A DNA stretch of 32,421 nucleotides from Halomonas sp. QHL1 (GTDB lineage Bacteria; Pseudomonadota; Gammaproteobacteria; Pseudomonadales; Halomonadaceae). Below the pieces are notes generated by a model. It was not told where the DNA came from and made no database searches. It saw only the letters and a program-made list of their open reading frames with translations. The stretch spans positions 3,198,266 through 3,230,686 of the forward strand of contig NZ_MINL01000001.1 of the NCBI RefSeq assembly GCF_001882345.1. The letters run 5' to 3'. Position numbers and translations under genes: made by a program. Below, piece by piece: positions 1 to 7,392 of this stretch; position 1 is the first letter of the stretch, and every line of letters starts with the position of its first letter.

Positions 1-96
1 GAACCACCTGATCCCTTGCCGAACTCAGCAGTGAAACCGCTTAGCGCCGATGGTAGTGTGGGGTCTCCCCATGCGAGAGTAGGTCATCGTCAGGCA
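1..96 (+). rRNA. rrf: 5S ribosomal RNA, 3' part
   Basis: The first bases are the 3' three quarters of a 5S rRNA. The conserved GAACTCAG stretch, the helix around GATGGTAGTGTGGGG and the block ATGCGAGAGTAGG near the end are all recognisable. The 5' end lies outside the window. The 3' end at about 96 is estimated from where the mature E. coli molecule stops. A rho-independent terminator follows at once, so this is the last gene of an rRNA operon transcribed rightward. Confidence 0.95.
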
Positions 97-112
97 CCTA
101 TTCAACGAAGAA

Positions 113-136
113 CCCAGCCACCCGGCTGGGTTTTTT
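113..136 (+). terminator. Rho-independent terminator of the upstream rRNA operon
   Basis: A GC-rich hairpin (CCCAGCC, short ACCC-type loop, GGCTGGG) is followed directly by six T residues. It lies about 17 bases after the 5S end, where an rrn operon terminator is expected. Confidence 0.9.
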
Positions 137-155
137 GTGTGCGTGGAAGAAAAGT

Positions 156-246
156 CATGTCATGGCGAGGAGCGCAGCGACGCGGCCATCTCGTCCTGCG
201 GTGGCAAGCCACCTCGAGATCGCCACGCTTCGCTCGCGATGACATG
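156..246. repeat. Palindromic interspersed repeat (REP/MITE-like)
   Basis: This is a 91-base imperfect inverted repeat. The outer arms read CATGTCATGGCGAG on the left and, as reverse complement of the right end, CATGTCATCGCGAG. The arms continue through AGCGCAGCGACGCGG and end with CATCTCG against GATCTCG. At the centre is a tight hairpin, GTGGC-AA-GCCAC (201-212). The element resembles the widespread GTCAT-GCGAGGAGCG-type repeats I know from many bacterial genomes. It sits between the rrn terminator and dgt and encodes nothing. No second copy was noticed in this window. Confidence 0.75.
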
Positions 247-324
247 AAGTACTCTCTGAAGCCCAACTAACGTGCGGTTTTTCGGTGTTTTATGTCAAAA
301 TGCACTCCTCAAGGAGGAATGCCC

Positions 325-1656
325 ATGACTCAGATGCGCTGGGAACAGTTACTCTCCCCACGTCGTCTTCACGATCAACGCTCAACAAGTACCCGTGAAA
401 TCGGTCGCAGCCCGTTTCATAAGGATCACGACCGAATTGTTTTTTCCGGTTCGTTTAGGCGCCTTGGGCGCAAGACCCAGGTGCACCCGCTGACCGAAAA
501 CGATCATATCCATACTCGCTTGACTCACTCGCTCGAAGTTGGCTGTGTAGGTCGTTCTTTGGGTATGATTGTGGGCGAGCTGTTACATGATCGCCTACCT
601 GAATGGATAACGCCGGCTGATCTTGGCGTCATTGTGCAGACGGCATGCCTGGGGCATGACATTGGTAATCCCCCTTTTGGTCACGCCGGTGAGTATGCTA
701 TTCGCGACTGGTTCCAGCGTGCGCAGCGCAGTGGCCTGTTAGAAGGGCTTTCAGACGCTGAGCGAGAAGATCTGTTGACCTATGAGGGTAACGCTCAGGG
801 CTTTCGGGTGATAACGCAGATCGAATATAACCAGTTTAATGGCGGTATGCGGCTATCGGCGGCCACCCTGGGTGCGCTGCTTAAATACCCCTGGACGGTA
901 CGCTACAGCGGCCGGGCGGGTAAGTTCGGCGCTTACCAGTCCGAGCAAGCGCTGCTCAAAGAGGTGGCTGAAGCGGTGGGGTTGTTGCCCCAAGGCGAGC
1001 AGCGCTGGTGCCGCCATCCTTTGGCGTGGCTGGTCGAGGCGGCAGATGATATTTGCTATGCCCTGCTGGATCTGGAGGATGGTTTGGAGATGGGCATCCT
1101 GCGCTATGAAGAGGTCGTCGAAATACTACGCCAAATTGCCGGAGAGTTCCCGCCTGAGTATGCCGATATGCAAGCCCGTAACGTGTCCCAGCGACGCCGT
1201 ATTGCACTACTGCGAGGCGCTGCCATGGAGCGTGCGGTTAATGATGTCGGCGCGGTGTTTGTGCAGCATGAGCAGGCCCTGCTGAGTGGCACGCTCAGTG
1301 ATGACCTCTTGGAACTATGTCACCCCGACTTGGGGTGGGGCGTTCAGGCGGCGAAGCAATTGGCTCGAGAGCGTATTTTCCAGAATGAACGTAAGGCAAA
1401 GCTGGAGATTGGTGCCTATACGACGCTGGGTATTCTGCTGGAAGCCTTTATTGGCGCTGCACATGAGCTTCATCACACAGGACGCTCATCGTTTAAACAC
1501 CAGCGTGTACTGGCCTTGATCGGCGAAAACACCCCACTGCCATCTTGGTCACTCTACGATAGCTATCGGCGAATGCTGGACTTTATTGGTGGGATGACAG
1601 ACCACTATGCGGTGGATTTGGCCCAGGAGATGGGCGGTCGACTGCGCGGCGATTGA
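325..1656 (+). CDS. dgt: Deoxyguanosinetriphosphate triphosphohydrolase (HD domain)
   Basis: This is a dNTP triphosphohydrolase of the Dgt family, which cleaves dGTP to deoxyguanosine and triphosphate and helps control dNTP pools in the cytoplasm. From the start at 325 it is 443 residues long. An FRRLGRKTQV block (about 44-53), THSLEVG with His68, and CLGHDIGNPPFGH with the His111-Asp112 pair together form the metal-binding HD site. The ATG at 325 is chosen because AAGGAGGA (311-318) stands 6-7 bases upstream. In-frame ATGs at 319 and 292 are too close to, or upstream of, that ribosome site. The gene follows the rrn terminator and repeat, so it is probably transcribed alone. Its stop lies 11 bases from the convergent NERD gene, with no terminator visible between them. 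Confidence 0.95.
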   Translation: MTQMRWEQLLSPRRLHDQRSTSTREIGRSPFHKDHDRIVFSGSFRRLGRKTQVHPLTENDHIHTRLTHSLEVGCVGRSLGMIVGELLHDRLPEWITPADLGVIVQTACLGHDIGNPPFGHAGEYAIRDWFQRAQRSGLLEGLSDAEREDLLTYEGNAQGFRVITQIEYNQFNGGMRLSAATLGALLKYPWTVRYSGRAGKFGAYQSEQALLKEVAEAVGLLPQGEQRWCRHPLAWLVEAADDICYALLDLEDGLEMGILRYEEVVEILRQIAGEFPPEYADMQARNVSQRRRIALLRGAAMERAVNDVGAVFVQHEQALLSGTLSDDLLELCHPDLGWGVQAAKQLARERIFQNERKAKLEIGAYTTLGILLEAFIGAAHELHHTGRSSFKHQRVLALIGENTPLPSWSLYDSYRRMLDFIGGMTDHYAVDLAQEMGGRLRGD

Positions 1657-1667
1657 GGGGAGGGCAC

Positions 1668-2576
1668 TTAAACTGAAGGTTGGCTTAGGTGCTTCAACTC
1701 CATCAGCTTAGCGCGCTCAAGCAGAACATTAATGACCTTATCATGGATGGCATCATTGAGTGGACCTGGCGTTAGCTCTGTTAGCTGCTTTGCAAGGGTA
1801 TCGCCGCTCACCACCAGGATATCCGGGGCGGCTTCGCTGTTATCTATTTTCCAGCCCGGCAGCACCAGTACGCCTTTTACGGGTACAGCCACGCCACAGC
1901 GACGCTCGAGCCAGTGAGTCAGCCAACTAACACCTTGGCGTGTTTTATGTAGCGGCCGTCGCTCTTGCCAATGTGGAAAACGCAACCGCTCGCGCTCCAC
2001 CGCGACTGTATTGAGCTCATTGCCATCGGTGCCGATAGCGAGTGTCCTTGCTCGTGTCTCTACCACAAACACCCCATGGGGCGTTACTACGACGTGATCA
2101 ATCGTGAAGCTATCGGTAGGTACATCATGGAACACATAGTAAGGGTGCGCATCAGGGCGGACTAAGCGCTTCAGTTCTTGACCGACAGCAAGTTCACAGG
2201 CTAAGCCTAATTTTAAGCGCCGGATACGCTGATAGTCGCGTACCAACAGCAATGAAAACGTCAGCACAAGTAAGGTGCTGAGCAGGCCATACAGTGCCCA
2301 TTCGACCCAGTCTTGTTGCTCAACAAACAGCATGCGTCCCATCCCGTAAACAAGCGGGGCGAGACTGATAATCGGCCCTAACGCGCCGTTTAAAAATAGG
2401 CTGGAAAAAGCCTTGTCCAGGCGGTATCGAAGCGCTTGGCCCGGTTCATGAAGGGGGGCGTTGAACGGGGAGTGAACGCGAGCATCGTGAAGGCTGCGCA
2501 GCGCAAGGACAATACTGGCCATTGCCGCCATGGGGAATAAAAAAATCAGGGGTAGCACGTATTCCAGCCAAGCCAT
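1668..2576 (-). CDS. Membrane-anchored NERD-domain protein
   Basis: The 302-residue protein has an N-terminal hydrophobic helix (about 5-27), two more hydrophobic stretches (about 62-83 and 93-112), then a basic linker and a NERD (nuclease-related) domain. The domain runs from about residue 123 to 240: CELAVGQELKRL, FHDVPTDSFTIDHVVV with Ile159-Asp160-His161, and GVFVVETRAR. NERD proteins share the restriction-endonuclease-like fold, and a nuclease role is predicted for the family. Here the usual E-T-K of the active-site strand reads E-T-R, so activity is uncertain. AAGG lies about 8 bases before the ATG. The gene is downstream of yciH on the same strand with a 57-base gap that contains a hairpin. 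The cellular role is unknown. Confidence 0.8.
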   Translation of the reverse strand: MAWLEYVLPLIFLFPMAAMASIVLALRSLHDARVHSPFNAPLHEPGQALRYRLDKAFSSLFLNGALGPIISLAPLVYGMGRMLFVEQQDWVEWALYGLLSTLLVLTFSLLLVRDYQRIRRLKLGLACELAVGQELKRLVRPDAHPYYVFHDVPTDSFTIDHVVVTPHGVFVVETRARTLAIGTDGNELNTVAVERERLRFPHWQERRPLHKTRQGVSWLTHWLERRCGVAVPVKGVLVLPGWKIDNSEAAPDILVVSGDTLAKQLTELTPGPLNDAIHDKVINVLLERAKLMELKHLSQPSV

Positions 2577-2597
2577 TGCAGTGCCTTGCTTTATAGA

Positions 2598-2617
2598 GAC
2601 TTACCCAATGGTAAGTC
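2598..2617. other. Perfect hairpin between yciH and the NERD gene
   Basis: GACTTACC and GGTAAGTC form a perfect 8-bp stem around a CAAT loop. It lies in the 57-base gap after yciH and before the NERD start. No T run follows on either strand, so it is unlikely to be a simple terminator. An operator or an mRNA-processing or stabilising hairpin are alternatives. Confidence 0.5.
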
Positions 2618-2633
2618 GTAGTGGTCTAGAGGC

Positions 2634-3008
2634 TTAACCTCCAGCGAGTTTAACCTGGTAGCCGAGGTTGCTTAACTCTTGACGCAGGGTATCGCGGTGG
2701 TCGCCTTGAATTTCAATAACACCTTCTTTAACTGCGCCACCCGTTCCACAGCGCTTTTTAAGCGTTTTTGCCAAGGTTTTAAGCTCTTCGCTAGGCAGTG
2801 GAATGCCACTAACGGTCGTAACGCCTTTGCCTTTCCGGCCACTCGTTTCGCGGCGAATGCGTACCACGCCATCAAGCGCTGCCAGACGCTGCTGTTCACT
2901 CAAATCATCGCAGTGGCAGTCATCGAGTGGTTCCCGGCAGGTGGGACAGGTTTTGCCATGTTCGGTGGAGTAAACCAGCCCGCCGAGCTGATCACTTAAA
3001 GAGGCCAT
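2634..3008 (-). CDS. yciH: SUI1/eIF1-family translation factor YciH
   Basis: This is a 124-residue member of the SUI1 family, the bacterial YciH proteins related to eukaryotic eIF1, which are thought to influence start-site fidelity on the 30S subunit. The N-terminus carries a small cysteine cluster (Cys21, Cys24, Cys31, Cys33). The SUI1 domain fills residues about 47-122: RKGKGVT (58-64), KKRCGTGGAVK (84-94) and QGDHRD (101-106). The start at 3008 is preferred over an in-frame codon 14 residues upstream because GGGAGGAGGA lies just before it. The stop of the upstream HAD gene and this ATG overlap as TAATG, so the two are probably translationally coupled. Confidence 0.92.
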   Translation of the reverse strand: MASLSDQLGGLVYSTEHGKTCPTCREPLDDCHCDDLSEQQRLAALDGVVRIRRETSGRKGKGVTTVSGIPLPSEELKTLAKTLKKRCGTGGAVKEGVIEIQGDHRDTLRQELSNLGYQVKLAGG

Positions 3009-3709
3009 TATCCTCCTCCCATAGAGTGTTGAGGCACAGGTGTTTGCCAATACTCACGCGTGAGCCGCTCCACTACGGCGGGTAACTGATACATATTGCT
3101 GATCATGATAGCGTTTTCAGGCGTTGTTTCAGCATCAGGGAAACGGTTTAAGTGGATTACCGTCATTCCCGCTTGAAGCGCCGCGCGTACACCTACCAAG
3201 GCATCGTCTATGGCAATGCAGTCACGCGCTGAATAGCCCATGATACTCGCTGCGTGTAGATGTAAACAGGGTTCGGGCTTCCAGCAATTGGCGGTATAGC
3301 CACTGAAAAAACGTTTGCCAAAGTAGTGGCTGAGTCCGGTAGCCTCTAAAGCCGTGCGAATTTTGCTTTCAGGCCCGTTAGAGACCACGGCACTGGGATA
3401 ACCCGCCAAAACATCCAGCGCTTCTTGGGCGCCTGGTATGGTCGTCAACTCCTGGGCAAGCCGAGTGGCTAGATTGGCCCGCATGGAGGCTTCCATACGG
3501 TCAAGCTGGTCAGGGTCAACGTCACCGTAGCGTTGTTGCAGTTCAGCAACGATGCGCCGGAAACGCGCTCCACGAAACTCGCCAAGATAATCAGTAGACG
3601 CGAAAGGCAGGCCTACTGAATTAAGCCCGACGGCCATCTCTTCGGCCAGTAGCGGCTCGCTATCGACGAGAGTGCCATCACAGTCAAACAGCAAAAGTGG
3701 GAGCGGCAT
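3008..3709 (-). CDS. HAD-superfamily phosphatase, YieH-like
   Basis: A 233-residue haloacid-dehalogenase-type hydrolase of the beta-phosphoglucomutase-like branch. Motif I is FDCDGTLVD with nucleophile Asp9 and Asp11, motif II is VVSNGP with Ser110, Lys144 of WKPEP is motif III, and IDD (167-169) is motif IV. The cap domain lies between motifs I and II. HYF...FSGY...WKPEP, HAA and the C-terminal QLP closely match E. coli YieH, a 6-phosphogluconate phosphatase, but the substrate here is an inference. It is the first gene of a pair with yciH, whose ATG overlaps its stop. GCAGCG and CGCTGC arms just upstream (3721-3739) could form a leader hairpin. Confidence 0.85.
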   Translation of the reverse strand: MPLPLLLFDCDGTLVDSEPLLAEEMAVGLNSVGLPFASTDYLGEFRGARFRRIVAELQQRYGDVDPDQLDRMEASMRANLATRLAQELTTIPGAQEALDVLAGYPSAVVSNGPESKIRTALEATGLSHYFGKRFFSGYTANCWKPEPCLHLHAASIMGYSARDCIAIDDALVGVRAALQAGMTVIHLNRFPDAETTPENAIMISNMYQLPAVVERLTREYWQTPVPQHSMGGG

Positions 3710-3995
3710 TGCGGTTCCTTGCAGCGGTTTAAGCGCTGCCAGTGTTAGTTGAAGCTATTCGTACTGCTATTGAACGGGATTTTACGCCATTTGTGAACAC
3801 TGTTTTGTTATTTTTTGCTTGCCTGAACGCGACTCTTGAGCCAGCTTAGATGGCTACGATCATTTTATTAGCTACTGTTGCAGGCCAGCTAGCTTCTGAA
3901 CACGCTGTAGCGCTAGCGTTGGAAATGGTCAAGCTGCGCTGAAGAGATAGTAGGGATACACTATCCTGTCATAACCAAAACATGGAGAACGCCCA

Positions 3996-4427
3996 ATGCG
4001 ACTAACCCCTTGGATGCTACCCCTTGCACTCAGCGCTGCTTTGCTAACGACGACTGGCTATGTGTTTGCTGATAGCCATGAGTCAGAGGGCGAACAGCAC
4101 GAGCCTATGGATGATGCAGCACTCGAAGAGGAGTACGGCATTAAAGCGGGATCAGTAAAGCGTGATGAAGATGAAAGCGCTTCCTCTAGCGATTCTGAAG
4201 GCACTGATGAGCAGACGCGCGTCCGTGAAGAAGAAGAAGAGGAAGAGAAAAACGAAGAAGTAGCCACCAGCGAGGGCGAGGCTGACGTAGAGTTAGAGCC
4301 TGGTGCGAGTGAAGAACGAAACCCGGAGGCTGGCACGGGCGGCACTGGTAGCCCGGAAGATGCCATTCACAGCAGCGAAGAAGAGAATAGCGAAGATGAC
4401 GAAGAAGGCACCGACGATAATGAGTAA
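3996..4427 (+). CDS. Exported, extremely acidic low-complexity protein
   Basis: The product has 143 residues. Residues 1-25 are a clean Sec signal peptide (basic n-region, hydrophobic core, VFA before Asp26). The mature part of about 118 residues has roughly 48 Asp/Glu and only 7 Lys/Arg. It includes seven consecutive Glu (78-84) and has no cysteine and almost no hydrophobic core, so it should be intrinsically disordered in the periplasm or outside the cell. GGAG at 3984-3987 is well spaced from the ATG. I do not recognise the family. Similar acidic exported proteins in halophiles are sometimes thought to bind cations or keep the periplasm hydrated, but nothing in this sequence proves that. 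It converges with the next gene across a 16-base gap. Confidence 0.8.
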   Translation: MRLTPWMLPLALSAALLTTTGYVFADSHESEGEQHEPMDDAALEEEYGIKAGSVKRDEDESASSSDSEGTDEQTRVREEEEEEEKNEEVATSEGEADVELEPGASEERNPEAGTGGTGSPEDAIHSSEEENSEDDEEGTDDNE

Positions 4428-4443
4428 CGTCAGTGCCTAAGCT

Positions 4444-4794
4444 CTACTTGGCGAGTCGACGCGAGTTAGCGCTACTACGCTGATGGTAAGGCTTCATTGT
4501 TCGCTGGCTGGTAACCCACCAGGGAGCCTGCGTGCCGCTCATTGAATTGAGCAGCGCTTTTTGCATGACGAGGCCAGCTTCCATGCTGGCCTCGAGTTTT
4601 TCGGTCACCATGCGTTGATTTTCTTGCATCATTTTAGGGCTGAAAAACGGCTGTGTTTGCCATAAATGATTTCGCATAGCTATGGTCGACAAAGACGTCG
4701 ACCATAGCTCAAAGGCCATGAGGCCGACCTTCCATATATCGAACATCGCTACCGGAGTAGTGGGCATTAGGGGAAACGGAGTAGTCGATTTCAT
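4444..4794 (-). CDS. Small helical protein of unknown function
   Basis: A 116-residue protein I cannot place firmly. It has no signal peptide. A central amphipathic region (FDIWKVGLMAFELW, then SPKMMQENQRMVTEKLEASMEAGLVMQKALLN, about 18-85) is Met-rich and looks helical, and it ends in a basic tail. This composition is loosely reminiscent of phasin-type surface-coating proteins, which is only a weak suggestion. AAGGAGG (4806-4812) lies 11 bases upstream of the ATG, and a possible sigma-70 promoter lies upstream, so it is probably expressed. A perfect 13-bp inverted repeat is embedded in the coding sequence. Confidence 0.65.
   Translation of the reverse strand: MKSTTPFPLMPTTPVAMFDIWKVGLMAFELWSTSLSTIAMRNHLWQTQPFFSPKMMQENQRMVTEKLEASMEAGLVMQKALLNSMSGTQAPWWVTSQRTMKPYHQRSSANSRRLAK
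4678..4709. repeat. Perfect 13-bp inverted repeat inside a coding sequence
   Basis: AGCTATGGTCGAC (4678-4690) and GTCGACCATAGCT (4697-4709) are exact reverse complements around a 6-base loop, AAAGAC. The stem lies wholly within the small helical-protein gene, and both arms contain GTCGAC. Confidence 0.8.
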
Positions 4795-4845
4795 AAGCGT
4801 TGTGGCCTCCTTGCTGGAACACGAGACGTCGTGGCCTCATCACCA

Positions 4846-4873
4846 GTGTTAGCCTATCAATGCTGCGTTGCAA
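4846..4873 (-). promoter_or_regulatory. Possible sigma-70 promoter for the small helical-protein gene
   Basis: Read on the minus strand, TTGCAA (4873-4868) and TAACAC (4851-4846) are separated by 16 bases. The start codon is at 4794. Both boxes are imperfect. A nearby ATAACC-TG-GGTTAT dyad (4891-4904) could be an operator. Confidence 0.3.
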
Positions 4874-4920
4874 CATCTATTTAATTAGCCATAACCTGGG
4901 TTATTTAAAAAAATTCACAA

Positions 4921-4950
4921 AAAAAGACGACCAGGTAGGTCGTCTTTTTT
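4921..4950 (-). terminator. Rho-independent terminator after fba
   Basis: AAAAAGACGACC, loop AGGTA and GGTCGTCTTTTTT form a strong hairpin with an A run on one side and a T run on the other. It begins 22 bases after the fba stop and should end the carbon cluster transcript. It could also work in the opposite direction. Confidence 0.9.
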
Positions 4951-4972
4951 CGAAAGTGCGGCAATTACACGT

Positions 4973-6037
4973 TTACTTTACCTTGGGAGCCAGCTCGCCG
5001 CGCTCATAGCGCAGGAACATCTCTTCCAGGCTAATCGGCTTAATTTTGCTGGCGTTGCCAGCCGTGCCAAAAGCTTCGTAACGAGCGATACAAAGATCGC
5101 GCATCGCGGTAACGGTCTCTTTCAAGAACTTACGCGGGTCGAATTCAGACGGGTTCTCAGCCAGGAAGCGACGCACTGCACCGGTAGACGCCAAGCGCAG
5201 GTCGGTATCGATATTGACCTTGCGCACGCCGTGCTTAATGCCCTCAACGATCTCTTCGACGGGAACACCATACGTTTCGGGGATCTCGCCGCCGTGCTGG
5301 TTAATCACTTCCAGCCACTCCTGGGGAACAGAAGAGGAGCCGTGCATGACCAGATGAGTATCCGGAATGCGCGCGTGGATCTCTTTAATACGCTGGATGG
5401 AGAGCGTGTCACCGGTAGGCGGCTTAGTGAATTTGTAAGCACCGTGGCTGGTGCCAATGGCAATCGCCAGAGCGTCCACGTGTGTCGCTTTCACAAACTC
5501 GGCAGCTTCTTCCGGGTCGGTCAGCAGCTGCTCCATATCCAGCTTGCCTTCCGCGCCGATACCGTCTTCCTCTCCGGCCATGCCGGTTTCCAGGCTGCCC
5601 AGGCAGCCCAATTCGCCTTCGACGGAAACGCCACAGGCGTGTGCCATTTCCACCGCGCGCCTAGTAACGTTGACGTTATAGTCGTAGTCGGCGGGCGTTT
5701 TGCCATCCTCACCCAGCGAGCCATCCATCATCACCGAGGAGAAACCGAGCTGAATGGAACGCTGGCAGATCGCAGGGCTGGTGCCGTGATCCTGGTGCAT
5801 GACCACAGGGATATGCGGAAACTCTTCGACGGCCGCCAAAATTAGATGACGCAGGAAAGGCGCACCCGCGTACTTACGTGCACCGGCAGATGCTTGCACG
5901 ATGACCGGTGAATCAGTGGCATCCGCGGCTTCCATAATGGCGCGCATCTGCTCAAGGTTGTTGACGTTGAACGCCGGAATGCCGTAACCGTATTCGGCGG
6001 CGTGGTCGAGCATCTGGCGCATGCTGATCAAAGCCAT
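4973..6037 (-). CDS. fba: Class II fructose-bisphosphate aldolase
   Basis: Zinc-dependent aldolase that interconverts fructose-1,6-bisphosphate with dihydroxyacetone phosphate and glyceraldehyde-3-phosphate. It may also make sedoheptulose-1,7-bisphosphate, as members of this Calvin-cycle-type subgroup do. The 354 residues show the class II signatures: MHQDHG with Asp83 and zinc ligand His84, VEGELG with Glu142, GTSHGAYK with zinc ligand His198, and MHGSSS with His232. It starts at ATG 6037 with AAGG upstream. It is the last gene of the tkt-to-fba cluster, 112 bases after pgk, with a terminator just behind it. The pgk-fba spacer carries short tandem repeats. Confidence 0.95.
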   Translation of the reverse strand: MALISMRQMLDHAAEYGYGIPAFNVNNLEQMRAIMEAADATDSPVIVQASAGARKYAGAPFLRHLILAAVEEFPHIPVVMHQDHGTSPAICQRSIQLGFSSVMMDGSLGEDGKTPADYDYNVNVTRRAVEMAHACGVSVEGELGCLGSLETGMAGEEDGIGAEGKLDMEQLLTDPEEAAEFVKATHVDALAIAIGTSHGAYKFTKPPTGDTLSIQRIKEIHARIPDTHLVMHGSSSVPQEWLEVINQHGGEIPETYGVPVEEIVEGIKHGVRKVNIDTDLRLASTGAVRRFLAENPSEFDPRKFLKETVTAMRDLCIARYEAFGTAGNASKIKPISLEEMFLRYERGELAPKVK

Positions 6038-6059
6038 GAAGTTACCTTATCTATGTTTT

Positions 6060-6087
6060 AGAGACTGGGTTGTAGAGACTGGGCTGT
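6060..6087. repeat. Tandem 14-bp repeat in the pgk-fba spacer
   Basis: AGAGACTGGGTTGT (6060-6073) is followed directly by AGAGACTGGGCTGT (6074-6087), with 13 of 14 bases identical. A third, degenerate copy (AAAGACTGAGCGTT) lies at 6116-6129. The unit is not a codon-period repeat and lies entirely between the two genes. Confidence 0.7.
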
Positions 6088-6149
6088 CAAAACAGGATTA
6101 TCAAAAATGAGCTGTAAAGACTGAGCGTTCAGGTTCAAGTCTTGCAATG

Positions 6150-7319
6150 TTAACCGCGTTTGGCGGCGGCTTCGAGTGCAGCGACGGCAGGCAATTGCTT
6201 GCCTTCGACATATTCAAGAAAGGCGCCACCGCCGGTAGAAATGTACGAAACGCGATCCGCAATGGCATATTTATCAATGGCCGCTAACGTATCGCCGCCA
6301 CCGGCAATAGAGAAGCCTGCGCTATCGGCGATAGCCTGGGCGATCACTTGAGTGCCTTTACCGAATTGATCGATTTCAAATACACCAACGGGGCCATTCC
6401 ACAAAATAGTGCCAGCATCTTTGAGCATGCTGGCCAAGTGAGCGGCGGTATCTGGGCCGATATCCAGAATCATCTCGTCGTCAGCCACTTGATCGACCGG
6501 TTTGACAACGGCCTTGGCCGATTCAGAAAACTCGGTGGCGACGACGACATCGGTAGGAAGCGGAATCGAGACCTTCTCCATCAGCGCTTTCGCTTGGCCC
6601 ACTAGATCGGCCTCATGGAGTGATTTGCCGACATTGTACCCCGCCGCGGCAATAAAGGTGTTGGCGATACCACCGCCGACAATCAGTTGATCGCATTTAT
6701 CAGCCAGCGCGGTGAGGACATCCAGCTTGGTAGACACCTTCGAGCCGCCGACGATGGCTGCCATGGGCCGGGCAGGGTGGGCCAGCGCTTTTTCGAGTGC
6801 ATCCAGCTCTTGGGCAAGCAGCGGGCCAGCGCAGGCGCTGGGGGCAAGCCGCGCCACGCCGTGGGTGGAGGCTTGGGCGCGGTGGGCGGTGCCAAAGGCA
6901 TCCATCACAAAGATATCGCACAGCGCGGCGTACTGTTTCGCTAGCTGTTCATCGTCTTTTTTCTCGCCGCTGTTAAAGCGCACGTTCTCTAGCAGCACGA
7001 TGTCGCCGTTGGCGAGATCCAGCGTTTCGCCGAGATAGGCTGTGATCAGCGGCACTGGGCGGCCTAATAGTTCACCCAAGTGTTCTGCCACCGGTGCGAG
7101 GGAGAATTCTTCGGCGGGTTCGCCTTCAGTGGGGCGCCCTAAATGGCTCATCAACATCACCTTCGCACCAGCCTTTACGGCGGCTTGAATTGTCGGCAGT
7201 GCGGCTCGCAGGCGGGCATCGCTGGAGACGCGGCCATGTTTGATGGGCACATTCAAATCTTCACGGATCAGCACGCGTTGTCCTTCCAGGGGAAGGTCAG
7301 TCATCTTTTTTACATTCAT
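6150..7319 (-). CDS. pgk: Phosphoglycerate kinase
   Basis: Transfers the acyl phosphate of 1,3-bisphosphoglycerate to ADP in glycolysis and works in reverse in gluconeogenesis. From the chosen ATG at 7319 it has 389 residues, close to E. coli Pgk (387). An upstream in-frame ATG would add 23 residues that do not look like Pgk, whereas [25 protein letters not shown] aligns with the family's N-terminus. Visible motifs are REDLNVP (19-25), SHLGRP (58-63), WNGPVGVFE and the C-terminal nucleotide-binding [16 protein letters not shown] lies about 11 bases upstream. It lies 73 bases after epd in the same direction, the common epd-pgk-fba order of gammaproteobacteria. Confidence 0.95.
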   Translation of the reverse strand: MNVKKMTDLPLEGQRVLIREDLNVPIKHGRVSSDARLRAALPTIQAAVKAGAKVMLMSHLGRPTEGEPAEEFSLAPVAEHLGELLGRPVPLITAYLGETLDLANGDIVLLENVRFNSGEKKDDEQLAKQYAALCDIFVMDAFGTAHRAQASTHGVARLAPSACAGPLLAQELDALEKALAHPARPMAAIVGGSKVSTKLDVLTALADKCDQLIVGGGIANTFIAAAGYNVGKSLHEADLVGQAKALMEKVSIPLPTDVVVATEFSESAKAVVKPVDQVADDEMILDIGPDTAAHLASMLKDAGTILWNGPVGVFEIDQFGKGTQVIAQAIADSAGFSIAGGGDTLAAIDKYAIADRVSYISTGGGAFLEYVEGKQLPAVAALEAAAKRG

Positions 7320-7392
7320 GGAAGCGGTTTCCTCGTGTTTAAGCCGTGGAGCTAAATATAAACAGCTAACGTAAACAACTAATGCCAACAGG

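Noticed and set aside
16..270. 84-residue reading frame over the 5S end and the repeat
   Set aside because: It lies on structural RNA, a terminator and a palindromic repeat, and its protein has no coding character.
4693..4831. Two AGACGTCG octamers (4693-4700 and 4824-4831) resembling MetJ boxes
   Set aside because: They are single, 131 bases apart and not in tandem 8-base units. One is part of an inverted repeat inside a gene unrelated to methionine.
5231..5845. 204-residue reading frame antisense to fba
   Set aside because: It lies fully inside fba, has no recognisable motif and no start signal.
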